DNA from: Candidatus Aminicenantota bacterium
GTDB taxonomy: Bacteria > Acidobacteriota > Aminicenantia > Aminicenantales > Aminicenantaceae
Length of the DNA stretch: 9,924 nt
Reading direction: 5' to 3'
NCBI GenBank assembly: GCA_030614645.1
Contig: JAUWTR010000026.1
Span: 1-9,924 of the forward strand
Positions 5,610 through 9,924 of this stretch are shown one piece after another. The notes beneath the pieces were generated by a model. That model was given only the letters and a program-made list of their open reading frames with translations, searched no databases and was not told where the DNA came from. How positions within the stretch are numbered: position 1 is the stretch's first letter; the number at the start of each line of letters is the position of its first letter. A program made the position numbers and the translations under genes.

Positions 5610-7349
5610 ATGAAAGAAACAAAACTTGAGAATAATAGGGAAACCACCTCTCTTGATTTTATCCGGACTATAATAGAGGAAGATATCAAGAATAATAAAA
5701 ACCAGGGCCGGGTCCACACCCGCTTTCCTCCCGAACCGAATGGGTACCTTCATATCGGACATGCCAAATCCATCTGCCTCAATTTCAAGCTAGCCGCTCA
5801 ATACGGCGGGCTCTGTAACCTGCGTTTTGACGATACCAACCCGAGTAAGGAAGAAGCTGAATATGTCAGCTCCATCAAAGAAGATGTACGCTGGTTGGGC
5901 TTTGATTGGGAAGACCGGGAATATTACGCTTCGGACTATTTTGAAAAACTACATGAATACGCTGTACAACTGATTAAAATGAACAAAGCATTTATCTGTG
6001 ATTTAAATGCAGACGAAATAAGAGAACACCGCGGCACCCTGACCGAGCCGGGGAAAGAAAGCCCATACCGGAACCGTTCTGTAGAGGAAAGCCTTTCCCT
6101 CTTTGAAAAAATGCGGGCAGGAAAATTTCCAGACGGCTCCCGGACACTGAGAGCGAAAATCGATATGGCAGCTCCAAATCTGAATATGCGGGACCCGGTA
6201 ATTTACCGTATCCTGCACGCTACCCATCACCGGACCGGAGACAAATGGTGCATTTATCCCATGTATGACTGGGCCCATGGTCAATCCGATTCCCTGGAAG
6301 GCATCACTCATTCCATCTGTACATTGGAATTTGAAGACCATCGCCCCCTTTACGACTGGTTTATCCAACAGCTTGATATCTTCCCTTCCCGGCAGATCGA
6401 ATTTGCACGCCTTAACTTAACCTATACTATACTGAGCAAGCGGAAGCTCTTAAGATTGGTTGATGAAGGACATATGGCCGGATGGAATGACCCACGTATG
6501 CCGACTATTTCAGGGCTGCGGCGGCGGGGGTATACTCCGGAATCCATCCGCGACTTCTGTAACCGTATAGGCCTGGCCAAGCGGGAAAGCATGGTAGAGA
6601 TCGAACTTTTGGAACACTGCCTGCGGGAAGATATGAACAAACGGGCCTTGCGGGTTATGGCAGTGCTCCGTCCTTTGAAAATAATAATCGATAACTACCC
6701 GGAAGGTAAAGTCGAGGAGCTTGATGCAGAAAATAATCCTGAAGACTCAAGCATGGGAACACGGAAAATCCCTTTCTCCCGGGAAATATACATCGAGCTG
6801 GATGACTTCCACCTAGATCCCCCAAAAAAATTTTTCCGCTTATCCCCCGGGCGTGAAGTACGCCTTAAACATGCTTATTACATCAAATGTACTGATGTGG
6901 TAAAAGATAAAAACACAGGAGAGATTAAAGAGCTGCACTGCAGTTACGACCCCGAAACCCGGGGCGGCTGGTCAAAAGACGGACGCAAGGTCAGAGGCAC
7001 TCTCCACTGGGTCTCAGCCGCTCCAGCTATAAGGGCTGAAGTGCGGCTATATGACAAACTTTTTATAAAAAAAGACCCCGCAGACACGATGGAAGGAGAA
7101 GATTTTATTTCCTGCATCAATCCCGAATCGCTTACCACATTAGAATCATGCCTGATCGAGCCCTCTCTGGCCAGAGCTGCTCCGGGATGCCGCTATCAGT
7201 TCCTCAGAAAAGGATATTTTTGTGTCGACCCTAACTCTACCCCGAACAAGCTTGTCTTTAACCGCACAGTATCCCTGCGTGATACCTGGGCCAGAGTCCA
7301 AAAAGCAATGAAAAAAAAAAGACTGCTCAAAGGAATCCAAAATGCTTAA
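5610..7349 (+). CDS. glnS: Glutaminyl-tRNA synthetase
   Basis: Class Ic aminoacyl-tRNA synthetase that charges tRNA-Gln with glutamine using ATP; cytoplasmic, essential where present. It is 579 residues, slightly longer than E. coli GlnRS (554). The sequence follows the family along its whole length: [10 protein letters not shown] (17-26), [16 protein letters not shown] with the HIGH signature at 48-51, LRFDDTNP (71-78), [17 protein letters not shown] (219-235), the KMSKS-type loop ILSKRKL (274-280), and [17 protein letters not shown] (291-307). The C-terminal anticodon-binding beta-barrels include GTLHWVSA (463-470). GlnRS rather than GluRS is supported by these motifs and by the large C-terminal domain. 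The ATG at 5610 matches the family start. There is no Shine-Dalgarno sequence, and the promoter predicts a very short leader. An A10 run (7311-7320) lies near the end. The last eight bases overlap the next gene. GlnRS means this organism probably does not rely on the amidotransferase route for Gln-tRNA. Confidence 0.98.
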   Translation: MKETKLENNRETTSLDFIRTIIEEDIKNNKNQGRVHTRFPPEPNGYLHIGHAKSICLNFKLAAQYGGLCNLRFDDTNPSKEEAEYVSSIKEDVRWLGFDWEDREYYASDYFEKLHEYAVQLIKMNKAFICDLNADEIREHRGTLTEPGKESPYRNRSVEESLSLFEKMRAGKFPDGSRTLRAKIDMAAPNLNMRDPVIYRILHATHHRTGDKWCIYPMYDWAHGQSDSLEGITHSICTLEFEDHRPLYDWFIQQLDIFPSRQIEFARLNLTYTILSKRKLLRLVDEGHMAGWNDPRMPTISGLRRRGYTPESIRDFCNRIGLAKRESMVEIELLEHCLREDMNKRALRVMAVLRPLKIIIDNYPEGKVEELDAENNPEDSSMGTRKIPFSREIYIELDDFHLDPPKKFFRLSPGREVRLKHAYYIKCTDVVKDKNTGEIKELHCSYDPETRGGWSKDGRKVRGTLHWVSAAPAIRAEVRLYDKLFIKKDPADTMEGEDFISCINPESLTTLESCLIEPSLARAAPGCRYQFLRKGYFCVDPNSTPNKLVFNRTVSLRDTWARVQKAMKKKRLLKGIQNA

Positions 7350-8505
7350 AAGGAAAATATCTATCCTGTCCTGTATAATTCTTTTCTCAGCTTCATCATT
7401 TATACCTGCTTTATTTGCGGCAAAAGATGTTAATAAAGAAACAGGCCTGCTTAATAAAATATCTCTCACTAAAGAAGAGAACACCCTGGAAGTCGATATC
7501 ATCTTCGGGCCATATACATCTCACCGCCATTTTGAATTATCTGAGCCCAACCGTATTGTCTTAGATTTAATAAATATCGAAGATATTCTATCTGACAGGC
7601 ATTTAGAGGTGAATGATTTCGGTATTCAGACTATCCGCGCCGGGATGTTTAAAACCAATGCCGCCAGAGTAGTATTTGATCTCAAGGACAAACTTTCCCC
7701 TTATAAGATAACAAAAACAAAAAAAGGGCTTAAAATCACTTTCCGGAAGAAAAAAACTGAAGAAGAGAAGTTAAAAGAGGAAAAATCCCGGAAACTGCAA
7801 GAAATAAAAGCTGAAGCAAAAAAAAGAGCAGTGGCAAAAGCAATAGCAGTAAAATCCTCCCCAAAAAATGAGAACCTGAAAGAAATAAAGGAGAAAATAA
7901 AGGAAGTCAAGGACACTGCAGCAAAAGTCAATGAAAAATTAGACAAATTGCAGGTAAAACTGGATGACACTCTGACAATCCTCAAAGAAATGCAGGACGA
8001 AAGAGCCAGGCAAGAAAAGAGGTTTGTCCGGATCGAGATCACTGGCAATTATTTTCAACCAGCGGAAGGAGAATTCAAGGATACATTCGGCAATGGCCTG
8101 ATGGAAGGTGCGGAATTGAATATCGGTGTGACAAATTCCTTAGAATTCTGGCTTGCTATGAAAAACTTCAGCAAATCCAGCCTTGAGGGAGAGGCAGCCC
8201 CGGACCGCAAGATCAGACTTATACCCCTTGAGGCAGGCTTTAAAATGAGGTTCAATAAAGGAGTGGTCAATCCCTATATCGGGGGGGGAGTCGCATACCA
8301 TCAATATAAAGAATTATTTAATTCCAAAGAAATAAAAGAAAACAAGATAGGTTATATCGGCCAGGCGGGGTGTTTCCTTAAGATCGCAGAAAACCTGGTG
8401 TTAGATGCGTATGCTCATTACCGCTACTGCCTTATCAATGTCGGGGGAACAGAACTTGATATCAGCGGATTTCATGTCGGAGCCGGGCTGGGTTTTGAAT
8501 TTTAA
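7342..8505 (+). CDS. Exported AMIN domain / coiled-coil / outer-membrane beta-barrel protein
   Basis: A 387-residue protein built of three parts. A signal peptide ([18 protein letters not shown]..., likely cleaved after A26, LFA|AKD) is followed by an AMIN-like domain at about 38-136 ([28 protein letters not shown], then [10 protein letters not shown] and [10 protein letters not shown]). In other proteins AMIN domains are periplasmic and bind peptidoglycan. Residues 137-228 are a Lys/Glu-rich helix with heptad-like spacing, probably a coiled coil. Residues 229-387 alternate polar and hydrophobic strands with glycines ([28 protein letters not shown]) and end GLGFEF with a terminal Phe, the usual outer-membrane barrel signal for the BAM machinery; about eight strands would fit. 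The ATG has AAGGA seven bases upstream inside glnS and overlaps the glnS stop by 8 bases, so the two are coupled. A role tethering the outer membrane to the cell wall is inference. Confidence 0.8.
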   Translation: MLKRKISILSCIILFSASSFIPALFAAKDVNKETGLLNKISLTKEENTLEVDIIFGPYTSHRHFELSEPNRIVLDLINIEDILSDRHLEVNDFGIQTIRAGMFKTNAARVVFDLKDKLSPYKITKTKKGLKITFRKKKTEEEKLKEEKSRKLQEIKAEAKKRAVAKAIAVKSSPKNENLKEIKEKIKEVKDTAAKVNEKLDKLQVKLDDTLTILKEMQDERARQEKRFVRIEITGNYFQPAEGEFKDTFGNGLMEGAELNIGVTNSLEFWLAMKNFSKSSLEGEAAPDRKIRLIPLEAGFKMRFNKGVVNPYIGGGVAYHQYKELFNSKEIKENKIGYIGQAGCFLKIAENLVLDAYAHYRYCLINVGGTELDISGFHVGAGLGFEF

Positions 8506-9731
8506 TTGGCAAAATATCCCACCCGGTGAGTAATCCGATAATCTTTATTTTTTACTCTAACATTAATGTTTTTAAACTTTCCATCGCTCACATAATTATT
8601 AGGAGAATAATAAAGCAAATAGTAATTCCTCGAGGAATCTATGGCCTTTTTAAACAAGAAGTCAGGATTGGCCGAGCTGTCTATAAAACCTCCGGTTGAA
8701 CGGGCCATTTGGCTGAAAGTGCTGTATATATCTTCAGACCTTTCCTGAAAAACTATCCCAAGCGATTTTTGAACAACCGGGGTGAAAAACAAAAAATGGA
8801 TGGATACGGATGCATCAGCATAAACATTTTTTAATTGTTCAATATCAATCAAAGGATCACGCTTATAAAAATCAAATAGATTGGAAAGATTCATCTGTAT
8901 ATCCGGGCTGTCCTGGTAAAAACTAAGGAACTGGTTTAAAATAGTCGGGTCGATCTGAGGTATGTATTCCCTCTGGTAAAAAAGAAAAACATACTTCTGT
9001 CCTTCCCTATCTTTTAAGTATTCTGCAAAATCAAGTAGTTTTCCCTGGTCGACCTTTCTTAAGTTTTCCAGACGGGAGAGAATCTCTTGATACCGAACAA
9101 GCTGCTCCCTAAAAGATTCATTCTCCTTACCATTTTCCGAAGCAAATAAATCCACATTGAATCGCAAATTTTCATCCCGGTTCATAGTAGCGCTCATCAG
9201 CCTTGCAATTGCGGATAATTCTCTGATCGAATTTCTATATTCGGAATTCCCAATCAGGATATCTCTTCTCATCAATCCCTTTAACTGCTCAGTTATCTCT
9301 TCTCTCGATTTCACTTCCAGAGCTTTTCCTCTCAATCTATATGTCTTCATAGGAGTTACTATTGTCAACAAATCCCCGGGGTCAATGACATTGTTCATAA
9401 AATTATATACAGCTTCTCCAAATTTAGCCGAATATTCACTTAATTCAAAAAAAATATAAAAGTTGCGGACAGTATCCGGTGCAAACCTCTTTTTTTCCTC
9501 ACTCCTCTCTATACTTCTTTTTTTTACCAAGTAAACAGCTTCGATCCTTTGTTTTTTGCCGTTTTCAAACACTTCAAAATCATTAATTGTCAAATCATCA
9601 ATAAAAGTATTCTTTTGAAATACCCGAACCGGCTCTTCTACATTAAGGACTACAGCTTTTTCAGAAATCTGCTGAGCAAAAACAGAGAGGCAAGACATAA
9701 TAAACACCAGAAGAAATAATATTTTTTTCAT
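8502..9731 (-). CDS. Secreted von Willebrand-related (VWFA-related) domain protein
   Basis: A 409-residue exported protein. The signal peptide MKKILFLLVFIMSCLSVFAQ is probably cleaved after FA. The next part (VVLNVEEPVRVFQKN...LTINDFEVFENGKKQRIEAVYLV, 27-69) matches the opening of the VWFA-related family common in Acidobacteriota: a beta strand region, then DFEVFENGKKQ. A von Willebrand-like fold would run from about 90 to 350, and the end YYLLYYSPNN...KFKNINVRVKNK...HRVGYF (370-407) is the typical closing strand pattern. The metal site is degenerate: FELSEYS at 95-101 stands where DxSxS is expected. Residues 150-300 contain a long charged, partly helical insertion. The ATG at 9731 has AAGGAAAGG just upstream and a strong promoter. 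The gene converges on the AMIN/barrel gene, with their stop codons overlapping by 4 bases. Its function is unknown; binding or adhesion outside the cytoplasm is plausible. Confidence 0.78.
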   Translation of the reverse strand: MKKILFLLVFIMSCLSVFAQQISEKAVVLNVEEPVRVFQKNTFIDDLTINDFEVFENGKKQRIEAVYLVKKRSIERSEEKKRFAPDTVRNFYIFFELSEYSAKFGEAVYNFMNNVIDPGDLLTIVTPMKTYRLRGKALEVKSREEITEQLKGLMRRDILIGNSEYRNSIRELSAIARLMSATMNRDENLRFNVDLFASENGKENESFREQLVRYQEILSRLENLRKVDQGKLLDFAEYLKDREGQKYVFLFYQREYIPQIDPTILNQFLSFYQDSPDIQMNLSNLFDFYKRDPLIDIEQLKNVYADASVSIHFLFFTPVVQKSLGIVFQERSEDIYSTFSQMARSTGGFIDSSANPDFLFKKAIDSSRNYYLLYYSPNNYVSDGKFKNINVRVKNKDYRITHRVGYFAN

Positions 9732-9748
9732 TTTCCTTTCCTTTTTTT

Positions 9749-9778
9749 ATTGTACATAATGTTCATCACAAAAGTCAA
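9749..9778 (-). promoter_or_regulatory. Promoter of the von Willebrand-related gene
   Basis: On the minus strand TTGACT (9778-9773) and TACAAT (9754-9749) are 18 bases apart, the same hexamers and spacing as at glnS. Transcription would begin near 9742, giving a leader of about 11 bases that just fits the purine-rich ribosome binding site. Confidence 0.65.
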
Positions 9779-9924
9779 AAAATATAAAAAAAGACAGTAA
9801 GTGGGAAGCCATTTTTTCGAGGTTGCCGTAGATACGAAAAAGGAGAAAGGACAGGAAAAACAGGAACTTCAGGAAAGGCAGTAAAATTTGAAATTATAAT
9901 TAAAAATCTCACATATAATGAAAT
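9779..9924. other. Right-end non-coding stretch, no gene recognised
   Basis: This stretch has a purine-rich plus strand (about 9833-9880) and then AT-rich sequence with the palindrome AATTATAATT at 9892-9901. A perfect TATAAT at 9914-9919 could be the -10 box of a rightward gene beyond the edge, but the nearest -35-like hexamer (TTGAAA, 9888-9893) is 20 bases away, which is too far for a good promoter. No RNA gene or credible coding frame was found. Confidence 0.4.

Noticed and set aside
7701..8048. Minus-strand Phe/Ser-rich frame of 115 codons with apparent membrane segments
   Set aside because: It is the reverse complement of the Lys/Glu-rich coiled-coil part of the AMIN/barrel gene, which always yields Phe/Ser/Leu-rich shadows.
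9759..9884. Two short plus-strand frames (ATG at 9759, 13 codons; GTG at 9801, 27 codons) separated by one in-frame TAA
   Set aside because: Too short, no ribosome binding site, overlaps the promoter of the minus-strand gene, and the peptide (ending KKEKGQEKQELQERQ) is low-complexity; no family recognised. A stop-codon read-through idea has no support.
9888..9919. TTGAAA...TATAAT as a rightward promoter
   Set aside because: The -10 is perfect but the spacer is 20 bases; kept only as a note because any gene would lie outside the window.

Overview
The window reads as chromosomal housekeeping DNA from a Gram-negative-type (diderm) bacterium, moderately AT-rich and densely packed. Evidence for two membranes is a C-terminal beta-barrel protein ending in Phe, an LptM-like lipoprotein N-terminus and a periplasmic AMIN domain. 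The von Willebrand-related protein is of a kind frequent in Acidobacteriota and candidate phyla such as Aminicenantes, so an uncultured relative of those groups is possible. That assignment is inference and weak. No phage, transposon, CRISPR, tRNA or rRNA was seen.

Left half (1-5470) is all minus strand. From promoter-proximal to distal: a lipoprotein with two VOC (glyoxalase-fold) domains; then, after 69 bases holding a good sigma70-type promoter, hslV and hslU (the HslUV/ClpQY protease), an LptM-like/fibronectin-III lipoprotein, a fumarylacetoacetate hydrolase (FAH) family enzyme and, after a 106-base repeat-rich gap, the start of a TalC/FSA-type transaldolase that runs off the left edge. 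hslV-hslU are directly abutted, hslU-lipoprotein overlap as TAATG, and lipoprotein-FAH overlap by 20 bases, so these four are almost certainly one transcript. The gap before the transaldolase holds a 14-bp inverted repeat, a three-copy 14-bp tandem repeat and a possible internal promoter.

The divergent region (5471-5609) carries a strong plus-strand promoter for glnS, one or two candidate minus-strand promoters for the VOC lipoprotein, and a terminator-like hairpin with a T8 tract on the minus strand.

Right half: glnS (glutaminyl-tRNA synthetase) runs rightward and overlaps by 8 bases the next gene, which encodes an exported protein with an AMIN domain, a charged coiled coil and a C-terminal outer-membrane beta-barrel. 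A secreted von Willebrand-related protein converges on it from the right, the two stop codons sharing bases. It is driven by a promoter whose hexamers and spacing match those of glnS. The last ~145 bases carry no gene I can support.

The window combines protein quality control, translation and cell-envelope structure. I see no convincing new defence or biosynthetic system. The items most worth a second look are the AMIN/coiled-coil/barrel protein, the LptM-like head on the FN3 lipoprotein co-transcribed with hslVU, the repeat cluster before the transaldolase gene, and the hairpin between the divergent promoters.
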